DNA of 8,463 bases from Chitinophagaceae bacterium (lineage in GTDB: Bacteria > Bacteroidota > Bacteroidia > Chitinophagales > Chitinophagaceae). A program made the position numbers and the translations under genes. The notes under the pieces are model-generated. The model was not told where the DNA came from, ran no database searches, and saw only the letters and a program-made list of their open reading frames with translations. Location: the NCBI GenBank assembly GCA_025455665.1, contig JALOMC010000088.1:1-8463 (forward strand), read 5' to 3'. Positions 1 through 7,738 of this stretch are shown here, in pieces (position 1 is the stretch's first letter; the number at the start of each line of letters is the position of its first letter).

Positions 1-335
1 TCATTTTTCCGGGCGATCCCGACTTTCCGCAGGCTGACCTGGCCCGCCAGCAAATGAGCCAGGCCGGTGGACTGCTCACGCTGGTGCTACGGGCACAGCG
101 GGTGGAGCAAATCGAAGCGTTTTGTAATGCGCTGCAGCGTTTTCGCATGGCAGTCAGCTGGGGCGGGCACGAAAGCCTGCTCATCCCCAAATGCGCCGGG
201 CTGCCCCGCCAGCAGTTTGATGCCGCCAACCCCGTGCACCGGCAGGTGCGCTTGTATGTAGGCCTGGAGGAGCCCGCTGTGCTGCAGGCCGATTTAGCAC
301 AGGCCAGCCAGCACCTGTCCGACGCTCCGCTTTGA
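1..335 (+). CDS. Cys/Met-metabolism PLP-dependent enzyme (cystathionine lyase/synthase type), C-terminal end only
   Basis: This is the last 110 complete codons of a gene whose start lies outside the window; reading is open from base 3 to the TGA at 333-335. The visible part is the C-terminal small domain of a trans-sulfuration enzyme (cystathionine beta-lyase, gamma-lyase or gamma-synthase), which acts on cystathionine or O-acyl-homoserine in Met/Cys metabolism. Signs are the HPG-like segment IFPGDPDFPQADLARQQMSQ followed by Gly-Gly, the family motif SWGGHESLLIP and the later RLYVGLEEP. In E. coli MetC the equivalent segments are SWGGYESL and IRLHIGLED; that Arg binds the substrate alpha-carboxylate and the Ser-Trp pair lines the active site. 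The Trp resembles beta-lyase (MetC) more than MetB, but substrate specificity cannot be settled from this fragment. The PLP-binding Lys is outside the window. Confidence 0.85.
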   Translation, partial: IFPGDPDFPQADLARQQMSQAGGLLTLVLRAQRVEQIEAFCNALQRFRMAVSWGGHESLLIPKCAGLPRQQFDAANPVHRQVRLYVGLEEPAVLQADLAQASQHLSDAPL

Positions 336-353
336 AACCGAGGGTGGTGAGGG

Positions 354-403
354 CAGCCTGCCAGGCAGCTTTGTGCCTGCCGGGGTGCGGATGGGCTGTT
401 TTT
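354..403 (+). terminator. possible intrinsic terminator after the PLP enzyme
   Basis: An outer 5-bp stem, CAGCC (354-358) with GGCTG (394-398), is followed directly by five T (399-403). Inside it is a perfect 6-bp hairpin, CAGGCA (362-367) with TGCCTG (374-379). The composite fold sits 19 bases after the stop codon, where a terminator is expected. The outer stem is short and the T run modest, so it is much weaker than the terminator at 3478-3514. Confidence 0.4.
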
Positions 404-504
404 CAAATCAGCATGTAAATCCAAACAAGGTTCCCGCGTTGCTGATCATTCATCATTCCACATGCATCATTGCTCATGCCCCCCCGCCGTTTGTACATTG
501 GCGG

Positions 505-534
505 TTTGCCGCACCTTGCGGCCGGCTACCTTTG
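505..534 (+). promoter_or_regulatory. Bacteroidota-type promoter of the TolC/adaptor operon
   Basis: TTTG (505-508), 18 bases, then TACCTTTG (527-534), a full match to the -33/-7 pattern TTTG...TAnnTTTG of the Bacteroidota primary sigma factor. Transcription would begin near 540, on or just before the first plausible start codon of the TolC-like gene. The rest of the 204-base gap before that gene (404-504) shows only two copies of CATCATT (451-457 and 465-471) and no other clear signal. Confidence 0.65.
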
Positions 535-539
535 GCCCC

Positions 540-1982
540 ATGCTACTTCGTTTAAGGTTTTTGATGACAATAGCCCTGCTGGCATGCACAATGGCCGGCC
601 TGGCACAGGAGAAATGGGATCTGCGCCGCTGTGTAGAGTATGCCATTGCCAACAATATCAGCGTAAAGCAAAACGATATACAGGCACGGCTGAATGATCT
701 GGTGTACCAGCAAAGCCGCGACGCCCGCTGGCCTACGCTCAATTTCAGCACCTCGCTGGGCGAGCAGTTTGGCCGTAGCATCGACCCCACTACCAACCAG
801 TTTACCCAAAACAATATCACCTTCTCCAACCTCAATATCCAAACCGGGGTCACGCTGTTCAACTGGTTCAGCCAAAAAAATACCATTGAGGCCAACCGCC
901 TGACCACGGAGGCTACCAAGGCCCAAACCAAAAAAATACAGGACGATATAGCCCTGAACGTAGCGGCTGCTTACCTGCAGGCCTTGCTGAGCAGCGAGCA
1001 AAAGCGGACAGCACAGGTGCAGGCTGCGCAAACCATGGAGCAACTGGTGGTAACCCGCAAGCGGGTAGATGCCGGCGCTGTGCCCGAGCTGAATGCGGCA
1101 GAGCTGGAGGCCCAACTGGCCCGCGACAGTGCTGCCATTGTGCAGGCCGAGAGTACCTACCGACTGAACCTGTTGCAACTGAAAGCCCTGCTGATGCTGG
1201 ACGCCGGTACGCCGTTCGAAATTGATACGCCTCCCATCGACGCTATTCCTGTATCGCCGCTGGCCGAGCTGGAGCCTGAGCTGGTGTACAACAGTGCGGT
1301 GCTGGTGCGCCCCCTGCAGGTGGCCAACCGCCTGCGGCTGGAAGCAGCCCAGAAGAATGCGGCCGCTGCCAAGGCGGCCATGTATCCTACCATTGGTGCT
1401 TTTGGTAATGTGCAGTCGGCTTACTCCAGTGCCCTCGGCTTTTTGCCCAAAGGGAACAATGTGAGCACAGTAGTGCCCACCCAGAATTTTGTGAATGTAG
1501 GTGGTACAAATTACTTTGTGAATGCCCCCATCAGCCGCCCCGAGCGGTTTGTGCAGGCCAATTATTTCCGCCAGCTCGACTTCAACTTCCGGCAGGCTGT
1601 AGGCCTCAGCTTGCAGGTGCCCATCTTCAATGGTCACCAGGCCCGCACGGCCTACCGCCGAGCCCTGGTCAATCAAGAAGGAATACAGCTACAAATGCGG
1701 GCCGATAGCCTCACCCTGAAGCAGGACATTTACACCGCCTACCAAAATGCCATTAATGCACTGGCCACTTACAACAGCCGTAAGAAGGCGTACGAAACGG
1801 CTGCCTACAGCTACAGCCTGGGTCGCCAGCGCTACGAGGTAGGCCTGCTACCGGTGCTGGAGCTGCTCACCTTGCAAAACAATACCCAGCGGGCCCTCAT
1901 CGATCAGTTGGTAAGCCGCTACGAGTTTGTATTCCGCACCAAAATCCTGGAGTTTTATCGCGGTACCGGTATGCAGCTGTAA
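540..1982 (+). CDS. TolC-family outer-membrane channel protein
   Basis: A 480-residue outer-membrane efflux channel, expected to trimerise into a barrel plus alpha-helical periplasmic tunnel and to dock with the adaptor encoded next. Residues 1-22 form a signal peptide (MLLRLRF, a hydrophobic core, then AGLA with Gln-23 as likely new N-terminus). The two structural halves of TolC are visible: helix-to-strand units ending in ARWPTLNFS (62-70) and AMYPTIGAFG (280-289), and strand-to-helix units GVTLFNWFSQKNTIEANRL (103-121) and LQVPIFNGHQARTAYRRAL (358-376). The second half carries a longer Asn-rich external loop (about 300-350). The reading frame is open from ATG 462, but that lies upstream of the promoter and would bury the signal peptide. 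ATG 564 (472 residues, AAGG six bases upstream) is the main alternative, but it drops the two Arg of the signal n-region. Eighty bases separate it from the adaptor gene, with no recognisable promoter between. Family assignment is firm; the exported substrate is unknown. Confidence 0.9.
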   Translation: MLLRLRFLMTIALLACTMAGLAQEKWDLRRCVEYAIANNISVKQNDIQARLNDLVYQQSRDARWPTLNFSTSLGEQFGRSIDPTTNQFTQNNITFSNLNIQTGVTLFNWFSQKNTIEANRLTTEATKAQTKKIQDDIALNVAAAYLQALLSSEQKRTAQVQAAQTMEQLVVTRKRVDAGAVPELNAAELEAQLARDSAAIVQAESTYRLNLLQLKALLMLDAGTPFEIDTPPIDAIPVSPLAELEPELVYNSAVLVRPLQVANRLRLEAAQKNAAAAKAAMYPTIGAFGNVQSAYSSALGFLPKGNNVSTVVPTQNFVNVGGTNYFVNAPISRPERFVQANYFRQLDFNFRQAVGLSLQVPIFNGHQARTAYRRALVNQEGIQLQMRADSLTLKQDIYTAYQNAINALATYNSRKKAYETAAYSYSLGRQRYEVGLLPVLELLTLQNNTQRALIDQLVSRYEFVFRTKILEFYRGTGMQL

Positions 1983-2062
1983 GCTGGTGCCCCTCTACCG
2001 ACTGACAGATACTTGAACAACTGCCCTTCCCACCCCCGGCGGGGCGCATAAAAGAAGCACGT

Positions 2063-3451
2063 ATGAAGAAAAGGACGACGTTTTGGATCATTGGAAGCCT
2101 GGTAGGCTTTATTGTACTGCTGATAGCGCTGAAGAAAGGCGGCGTAATAGGCACCGAAGAAGGTACCAAAGTAGCAGTAGAAGCAGCCGACCAGCGCACC
2201 ATCATCGAAACGGTGAATGCCAGCGGTAAAATTTACCCTGAGATTGAAGTAAAAATCAGCTCCGACGTATCGGGCGAAATAACCGAACTGACAGTGCTGG
2301 AAGGGGACAGCGTACGCCGTGGTCAGGTATTGGCCCGCGTATTTGCCGACCTGCTAAACCTGCAGCAGCAGCAGGCCAGTGCCGTGGTAAACCAACAGCA
2401 GTACCAGGTGGCCAATGCCGAAGCACAATTGGAAGGACTGCGCAGCGCTATGCAGCAGGCACAAGCCCAATACGACCGCCAGAAAAAGCTGCTGGAGGGC
2501 AAAGTGATCAGCCGCCAGGAGTTTGAGGTAGCCGAGAACACCTACAACAATGCCAAGGCCAGCTATACCGCCACTATGCGCCAAATAGATGCTGCCAAAG
2601 CACAAGTAGCCAGCGCCCGGGCCAACCTGCAGCGGGCCAGCACCGATGTGAGCCGCACCACCATTGTGGCCCCCATGGATGGTGTGGTAAGCCTGCTGAA
2701 CGTAAAGAAAGGTGAACGCGTAGTGGGTACTGCGCAAATGGCCGGCACCGAAATGATGCGCATAGCCGACATGAGCCGCCTGGAAGTACGGGTAGATGTG
2801 ACGGAAAACGACATCCCGAAAGTGCACATAGGCGACAGTGCGCTTATTAGCGTAGATGCCTACCTCAACCGCAAATTCAAAGGCATTGTATACCAGATAG
2901 CCAGCAGCAACAATGGCGCTGCCGGCGCCGGCGCAGCGGTGCAAAGTGCCAATGAGGTCACCAACTACAAGGTATACATCCGCCTGCTGCCCGCCAGCTA
3001 TGCCGATCTGATTGATCCCAGCAAGCCCCGCAATTTTCCCTTTCGCCCCGGCATGACAGCCAGTGCCGACATACAAACCCGCGTAAAGACTGGTGTGCTT
3101 AGCGTACCTATTAATGCAGTAACGACCCGGGATAAAAACGAAAAGAAAGACGGCGACGCCAAAAAGAAGGAGGAGAAAAAAGGAGCCGGGCAAGATGATA
3201 CCGCCCCCGCCAGCAGCGAAGAGGAGGAAAAGGACGTGGTAGTATTTGTGTACGACAAGGCTACCAATACTGTAAAGAAAGCAGTGATAAAAACCGGCGT
3301 GCAGGATACCCGCTACATTGAAGTAGTAAGTGGATTGCAAAAAGGACAACAAGTGGTTTCCGAGCCTTACAACGTTATTTTCCGGACGCTGAAGGATGGT
3401 ACCAAAGTAACGGTGGTGGACAAGAACAAGCTGTTTGAAGTAAAAGACTAA
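2063..3451 (+). CDS. Periplasmic adaptor (membrane fusion protein), MacA/HlyD-like
   Basis: A 462-residue adaptor that bridges an inner-membrane transporter and a TolC-type channel. Residues 7-23 are a single hydrophobic N-terminal anchor after MKKR. The lipoyl-like domain is split: first half about 57-95 (KIYPEIEVKISSDVSGEI and EGDSVRRGQVLARV), second half about 197-222 (TIVAPMDGVVSLLNVKKGE). Between them, about 98-192, is a Gln/Ala-rich coiled-coil hairpin that should contact TolC. A beta-barrel domain follows (about 230-345, with FRPGMTASADI at 327-337) and a membrane-proximal domain (about 392-455, with VVSGLQKGQQVV). Residues 357-391 are a low-complexity Lys/Glu/Asp insert, and 284-292 an Ala/Gly-rich loop. 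It is second in the operon and is followed 26 bases later by a strong terminator. Most Bacteroidota relatives sit beside a MacB-type ABC permease/ATPase or an RND pump; none is present here. A weak purine-rich site (AAAGAAG, 2051-2057) precedes the ATG. Confidence 0.92.
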   Translation: MKKRTTFWIIGSLVGFIVLLIALKKGGVIGTEEGTKVAVEAADQRTIIETVNASGKIYPEIEVKISSDVSGEITELTVLEGDSVRRGQVLARVFADLLNLQQQQASAVVNQQQYQVANAEAQLEGLRSAMQQAQAQYDRQKKLLEGKVISRQEFEVAENTYNNAKASYTATMRQIDAAKAQVASARANLQRASTDVSRTTIVAPMDGVVSLLNVKKGERVVGTAQMAGTEMMRIADMSRLEVRVDVTENDIPKVHIGDSALISVDAYLNRKFKGIVYQIASSNNGAAGAGAAVQSANEVTNYKVYIRLLPASYADLIDPSKPRNFPFRPGMTASADIQTRVKTGVLSVPINAVTTRDKNEKKDGDAKKKEEKKGAGQDDTAPASSEEEEKDVVVFVYDKATNTVKKAVIKTGVQDTRYIEVVSGLQKGQQVVSEPYNVIFRTLKDGTKVTVVDKNKLFEVKD

Positions 3452-3477
3452 AAAGCCTGTTTACCCTTCCACATTTG

Positions 3478-3514
3478 GCCTCGCCCCGCTACCCAGCGGG
3501 GCGAGGCTTTTTTT
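3478..3514 (+). terminator. strong rho-independent terminator of the export operon
   Basis: A perfect 13-bp GC-rich stem, GCCTCGCCCCGCT (3478-3490) with AGCGGGGCGAGGC (3495-3507), a four-base loop ACCC, and seven T (3508-3514). It lies 26 bases after the adaptor stop codon and separates the operon from the SNF2 promoter. Confidence 0.95.
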
Positions 3515-3567
3515 CAGGAGCAGCGATGGGGTGTTTTTTCGCTATTCTTTGGCGGGCAGCTATTTTG

Positions 3568-3596
3568 TTGGTCCCATCCTTTTTCCGTTACTTTTG
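3568..3596 (+). promoter_or_regulatory. Bacteroidota-type promoter of the SNF2 gene
   Basis: TTG (3568-3570), 18 bases, then TACTTTTG (3589-3596), a full match to TAnnTTTG; a TTTG at 3564-3567 is an alternative -33 element. Expected transcription start is near 3602, giving a leader of about 100 bases. The 10-bp palindrome GCCAATTGGC (3596-3605) overlaps the predicted start point, and its half GCCAATTG recurs at 3648-3655 in the leader. Confidence 0.65.
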
Positions 3597-3701
3597 CCAA
3601 TTGGCCTTTCCGCAGCCTCGCCCTGGTGTAGCCCTGATTTGAGAAGAGCCAATTGTACCGCTGCCAGCAACAAACCAAGCATCAGCTGGCGCCCATTTTT
3701 T

Positions 3702-6700
3702 ATGTCTCTACCGTTTTTTGTAAAGCATATTTACAACAATGCCAGTGAGGAAGTGATCAAGCGGGGAAAACGCATCCATGCCAATGGCTTGCTCGATATT
3801 ATCGATCACAGCCCCATCATGGAGTCGATCAATTTTCGGGTGAAGGATGATATGTACAACACCTGGTACAAGGTGAAAGTGGAACATTACAATCATCCGC
3901 AAAGCATGACCATCCGCTGCACCTGCCCGTACAACCTGAGCGAGGTATGCCGCCACAAAGCTGCTGCCCTGCTGCAACTGCAGGAGATGAGTGAGCAAGG
4001 GCTGCTCGGAGGCCAGGCAGTACGCTACAATCAGGCGCATACGCTGGTCAAGATCAGACACATTGACCTGAAGATGATACGCCTGATGGCAGGCAACGAA
4101 AACTACGAAGCTGCCGAAGAATTGCTGCGCAGCAATGCGGCCACCATTGTAAGCGCTGCCAATGAGCGGGTAGAAGCTGAACTACCGGCTGATGGCGACA
4201 CTTACAAAGTAGTCATCCGCAAAAATGATGAACGCTTTTTTGATACCAGCTGTACCTGCCACGACGACGAGCATGTGCTGTGCAAGCACAAAACCGCTTT
4301 GTTTCTGCAGCTGCTGAATGCCTATGGGGCCCACTACTTCGATAGCATTCGCAACTACGACCGCGATAAAGAAAAGCTGCTCGGTATTTATGGTTACTCG
4401 CTGGATGATGACCTGACAGGCAAGTTTGAATTTTCCTACAAAGATGGTAAGCCTTTTTTGCGGGTGCTCGATCCTACGATTAAGAAAGTAAACATACCGC
4501 TGGCCACAGCGGGCCAGCGTAAACCGGTAGAAGCACCCGCCCCCGTGCCGGTAGCCGAAGCCGCACCAGCATTGCCACCGGCTATTCTGAAAGCGATGGG
4601 CATGGTGTTCAGGCCGCTCGATAATGTGTATCCGTTTTTTACCATCGAAGCCGTGCAGGGCGAGCTGGCCGACAATGGCGACCTGGCTGGCAAAGTAGAG
4701 CGGCTGGATATGGGCAAGTATGTGGAAACTGATGCTTTTTCGGAAGAGGACAAGCAACTGCTGCAGCAATTGCGCAAGCTGACCGATGCCGAGGTGAACA
4801 AGTATCTCAATCGGAATTCGCCCTTCAGCGGCTTCTGGGACAACATTGTACAAACCGCAGCTTCTGACCTGCCCGAAGAAACCAAGGTGCTCATCAATGA
4901 GTATTTGCAGCCCAAGCTGCGCCGTATATGGGAAGAGCACCCGCACTCGCCCTGTTATTTTCTGCCGGCTGGCAGTCGCTTTGTAACGGCCGAACTGCAG
5001 GTGGCGCACCTGCACGAGCACCTGGTAAAGCCGGTGCTGAAAGTATCGGCCAAAGGCGATACTGTGACAGTGGCTGGCTATGCGGATAGTGGCCGTCGCC
5101 AATGGGCCCTTCAAGACAATGAATGGCCGTCGCCATTGGTGCTGCTGTACGATCAAACCCTTTACTGCTGGCAGCGGGCCGAAGATGTGAACCTGGCCAT
5201 CCGTTTTGCACAGCCACTGCAGATAGCCAAGGCCGATTGGCCTGAATTTGCCAGTCAACACCTGGTGCCGCTCAGCAATGAATACGAGATTGCTTTCGAT
5301 AAGGCAATCACTCGCCATGTAAAGGATCAGGATCCCGAGATCAGCCTGCAGCTGGTAGAAAAAGGAGAGTTCCTGGCCTTTGTACCCATTTTTAAGTACG
5401 CTGGCATGCCCGCTCCGGCCAATGAGCAGCCTACCGTAGTAGCGGTGCAGCACGGCCAGCTGGTGGTTATTCATCGTATGCTCGAAAAGGAGCGGGGTTT
5501 CATGCAAAAGCTGGCCAACCTGCACACCAACTTTATACGCCCCGAGCGTACCCGCCAGCTGGTACTGAAAGGCACGGAAGTGCTGCGCAACAACTGGTAC
5601 TTTCTGTTTATGGAAAGCATGCACGAAATGAAGGTGCCGGTATTGGGCTTTGAAGGCCTGCGCAACTTTCGCTTCAATGCAGCCCGGCCGCAAACACAAA
5701 TACGCATCAGCAGCGGTGTCGATTGGTTTGATGCCAAGGTGGATGTACAATTTGGCGACCAGATAGTGCGCATCAGTGATATCAAACGGGCCTTGGTCAA
5801 TAAGCAATCGTTTGTACCGCTGCAAGATGGTAGCCTTGGTATACTGCCCGAGGAATGGCTGAAGAAATACAGTCTGCTTTTTACCATGGGCGAGGGCCAT
5901 GGCAGCCACTTGCGGCTCAGCCGCTTTCAATTTGGTGTGATAGACGAGCTGTACGAACAAAGGGACACAGATGAACTGCAGGTAGAGCTGGAAGAAAAAT
6001 TTGATCGGCTGCGAGATTTTAAGCGCATCAAAAAGCTATCGCCGCCCAAACACTTGCAGCCCGTGCTGCGGCCCTATCAGCAGTCGGGCTTTCAGTGGCT
6101 GCACTTTTTGATGGAGAATGAGTGCGGCGGTATTTTGGCCGATGATATGGGTTTGGGTAAAACCATTCAGGCCCTTACCATGCTGGAGCATTATGAAAAC
6201 AAGCACGGTAGATTGCAGGCCCTGGTAGTGTGCCCCACTACGCTGCTGTACAACTGGGAAAATGAAATCAAGAAGTTTACGCCGAAGATGGAGTATTTCA
6301 TTCACCATGGTGGCGTTCGCACCCGATCCAAAGAAGAGCTGCAGCGGCACCACATCATCATTACTACCTACGGCACGCTGCGCAGCGATATTTTGCTGAT
6401 GAAAGACATACCGTTTGACTACGTGGTGCTGGATGAGAGCCAGGCTATTAAAAACCCCAATAGCAAGGTGGCAAGAGCGGCTTGCCTGCTGCAGAGCAAG
6501 CATCGGCTGTGCATGAGCGGTACGCCCCTGCAAAACAATACGTTCGACATTTATGCGCAAATGAACTTTCTGAACCCGGGGTTGCTTGGCAGCGCTGATT
6601 TTTTCCGCAATAGTTTTGCAACGCCTATCGATAAGTTTGGCGAGCAGGAACAAAAGGAGCATCTACGCAAGCTGATTTATCCGTTCATACTGCGCCGCAC

Positions 6701-7454
6701 CAAAGAACAGGTGGCCAAAGACCTGCCGGCGAAAACAGAAACGGTACTGTTTTGCGAAATGGGCGAAGACCAGCGCCGCATTTACGACGCCTACCGAAAC
6801 GATTTTAGAGACAAGGTGCTGGGCGTGATAGACCAGCAGGGCATGGAACGCAGCCAGCTCACCATTTTGCAGGGCCTTATGAAGCTGCGGCAGATCTGCG
6901 ATAGCCCGGCCATCCTGAATGAAGACGATAAGTTTCCTAATCACAGTATCAAGCTGGAAGAGCTGGCCCGCGAAATCACTGAAAACATCAGCGATCACAA
7001 GGCGCTGGTGTTCTCACAGTTTTTGGGTATGCTGGCCCTGATACGGGCCAAGCTGGAAGAACTGGGTGTGCAGTACGAATACTTTGATGGCAGCACCAGC
7101 GTGACCGATCGCCAGAAAGCCATCGACAATTTTCAAAACAATCCGGAGTGCCGCGTATTTCTCATTTCACTCAAAGCCGGTGGCGTGGGCCTCAACCTGA
7201 CCGCTGCCGACTACGTGTACATTGTAGATCCCTGGTGGAACCCTGCGGTAGAGCAGCAAGCCATCGACCGTACGCACCGGATAGGTCAAACCCGCAACAT
7301 TTTTGCCTACCGCATGATTTGTAAAGACACGGTGGAGGACAAAATCATTCAATTGCAGGAGAAGAAGCGCCTGCTGGCCAAAGAACTCATCGCCGATGAC
7401 GCCGGCTTTGTGAAGAAGCTGACGCGGGATGATATTGAGTATTTGTTCAGTTGA
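3702..7454 (+). CDS. SNF2-family DNA-dependent ATPase with two N-terminal SWIM zinc fingers
   Basis: A 1250-residue SNF2 (superfamily 2) ATPase, expected to translocate on double-stranded DNA and displace or remodel bound proteins such as RNA polymerase (RapA-like role, inferred). Two SWIM fingers, each CxCx7CxH, lie near the N-terminus: Cys73, Cys75, Cys83, His85 and Cys184, Cys186, Cys194, His196. A Pro/Ala-rich linker (272-296) follows, then a long middle region (about 300-780) that I cannot divide confidently, probably including the SNF2-associated bacterial domain. The motor starts at about 787: LRPYQQSGFQWL (789-800), Walker A DDMGLGKT (814-821), VVCPTTLLYNW (842-852), motif II DESQ (911-914), SGTPLQNN (939-946), motif IV LVFSQF (1102-1107), motif V SLKAGGVGLNLTAAD (1156-1170) and motif VI QAIDRTHRIGQTR (1186-1198). 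All motifs are present, so it should be active. ATG 3702 is chosen because the frame upstream runs through the promoter and terminator region. Its last 28 codons are duplicated downstream. Confidence 0.93.
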   Translation: MSLPFFVKHIYNNASEEVIKRGKRIHANGLLDIIDHSPIMESINFRVKDDMYNTWYKVKVEHYNHPQSMTIRCTCPYNLSEVCRHKAAALLQLQEMSEQGLLGGQAVRYNQAHTLVKIRHIDLKMIRLMAGNENYEAAEELLRSNAATIVSAANERVEAELPADGDTYKVVIRKNDERFFDTSCTCHDDEHVLCKHKTALFLQLLNAYGAHYFDSIRNYDRDKEKLLGIYGYSLDDDLTGKFEFSYKDGKPFLRVLDPTIKKVNIPLATAGQRKPVEAPAPVPVAEAAPALPPAILKAMGMVFRPLDNVYPFFTIEAVQGELADNGDLAGKVERLDMGKYVETDAFSEEDKQLLQQLRKLTDAEVNKYLNRNSPFSGFWDNIVQTAASDLPEETKVLINEYLQPKLRRIWEEHPHSPCYFLPAGSRFVTAELQVAHLHEHLVKPVLKVSAKGDTVTVAGYADSGRRQWALQDNEWPSPLVLLYDQTLYCWQRAEDVNLAIRFAQPLQIAKADWPEFASQHLVPLSNEYEIAFDKAITRHVKDQDPEISLQLVEKGEFLAFVPIFKYAGMPAPANEQPTVVAVQHGQLVVIHRMLEKERGFMQKLANLHTNFIRPERTRQLVLKGTEVLRNNWYFLFMESMHEMKVPVLGFEGLRNFRFNAARPQTQIRISSGVDWFDAKVDVQFGDQIVRISDIKRALVNKQSFVPLQDGSLGILPEEWLKKYSLLFTMGEGHGSHLRLSRFQFGVIDELYEQRDTDELQVELEEKFDRLRDFKRIKKLSPPKHLQPVLRPYQQSGFQWLHFLMENECGGILADDMGLGKTIQALTMLEHYENKHGRLQALVVCPTTLLYNWENEIKKFTPKMEYFIHHGGVRTRSKEELQRHHIIITTYGTLRSDILLMKDIPFDYVVLDESQAIKNPNSKVARAACLLQSKHRLCMSGTPLQNNTFDIYAQMNFLNPGLLGSADFFRNSFATPIDKFGEQEQKEHLRKLIYPFILRRTKEQVAKDLPAKTETVLFCEMGEDQRRIYDAYRNDFRDKVLGVIDQQGMERSQLTILQGLMKLRQICDSPAILNEDDKFPNHSIKLEELAREITENISDHKALVFSQFLGMLALIRAKLEELGVQYEYFDGSTSVTDRQKAIDNFQNNPECRVFLISLKAGGVGLNLTAADYVYIVDPWWNPAVEQQAIDRTHRIGQTRNIFAYRMICKDTVEDKIIQLQEKKRLLAKELIADDAGFVKKLTRDDIEYLFS

Positions 7455-7464
7455 TAGGGAGGGT
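7371..7464 (+). repeat. direct repeat, left copy (functional 3' end of the SNF2 gene)
   Basis: This 94-bp stretch, the last 28 SNF2 codons (including the stop) plus 10 bases, recurs at 8141-8234 at a constant offset of 770 bp. By hand alignment 84 of 94 positions agree without gaps. The differences are at 7372, 7374, 7381, 7383, 7391, 7402, 7448, 7456, 7457 and 7459; nine are transitions. The run 7403-7447 (45 bp) is identical. Similarity stops abruptly after 7464 and fades upstream of 7371. Confidence 0.92.
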
Positions 7465-7492
7465 TGATAGAAACTGTTGCCAGCTATTTGAA

Positions 7493-7500
7493 TAACTTTG
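7493..7500 (+). promoter_or_regulatory. -7 element of the toxin-antitoxin promoter
   Basis: TAACTTTG matches TAnnTTTG exactly and lies 16 bases before the antitoxin ATG. The -33 element is unclear: TTG occurs at 7477-7479 (13-base gap) and 7464-7466 (26-base gap), both outside the usual spacing. TATT-TG-AATA (7485-7494) overlaps the element and could bind an autoregulator. TTGATAG is directly repeated at 7451-7457 and 7464-7470. Confidence 0.45.
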
Positions 7501-7516
7501 AAGTAAACAGGCAGCT

Positions 7517-7738
7517 ATGGATATACAGGTATTGAAATCTGCAATCATCAAACAGATCGATCAGCTGCAATCGGAAGAAGCTCTTCGCGAAGTGGATCGG
7601 TTTCTTCATGCGATTGCTGCTGGCCATTCTTCACAGGCTGCAACTGCCAACCAAGAGGCTGCCACTGGCAAAGCTGACGAAGTGTTTGCCAAAGCAGTGG
7701 AAAAGTATCATACCCTGTTGCAAAAGCTGGCTCAATAA
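7517..7738 (+). CDS. small protein, candidate antitoxin of the adjacent Doc toxin
   Basis: A 73-residue hydrophilic protein. Residues 1-33 form an amphipathic helix (MDIQVLKSAIIKQIDQLQSE onward), 34-52 an Ala/Ser/Thr/Gln linker likely to be disordered, and 53-71 a second helix (ADEVFAKAVEKYHTLLQKL). The antitoxin role is inferred from position: its TAA (7736-7738) abuts the toxin ATG (7739) with no gap, the usual antitoxin-first, translationally coupled order. I do not see the Phd/YefM N-terminal fold of classical Doc antitoxins or the [S/T]xxxE[G/N] inhibitory motif of Fic antitoxins. The N-terminal helix recalls small Bacteroidota proteins paired with RelE/ParE-type toxins (from memory, unverified). 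By analogy with Phd the C-terminal helix could bind the toxin. It also lacks an obvious DNA-binding domain. Confidence 0.7.
   Translation: MDIQVLKSAIIKQIDQLQSEEALREVDRFLHAIAAGHSSQAATANQEAATGKADEVFAKAVEKYHTLLQKLAQ

Noticed and set aside
462..539. 26-residue upstream extension of the TolC-like protein
   Set aside because: It spans the predicted promoter and would place residues ahead of an otherwise ideal signal peptide.
552..1676. 374-codon open frame on the - strand inside the TolC-like gene
   Set aside because: Same codon-aligned antisense effect; the sense strand encodes a clear TolC protein.
2354..3352. 332-codon open frame on the - strand inside the adaptor gene
   Set aside because: Codon-aligned shadow; the sense strand has clear adaptor domains.
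3531..3701. 57-residue N-terminal extension of the SNF2 protein (start at ATG 3531)
   Set aside because: The extension would be encoded across the SNF2 promoter, starting just after the upstream terminator. Its sequence does not look like part of the family, and the leader should begin near 3602.
4182..5960. 592-codon open frame on the - strand inside the SNF2 gene
   Set aside because: It is codon-aligned with the SNF2 frame, so it stays open only because TTA, CTA and TCA codons are rare in the sense gene. The translation has no recognisable domain and no promoter.
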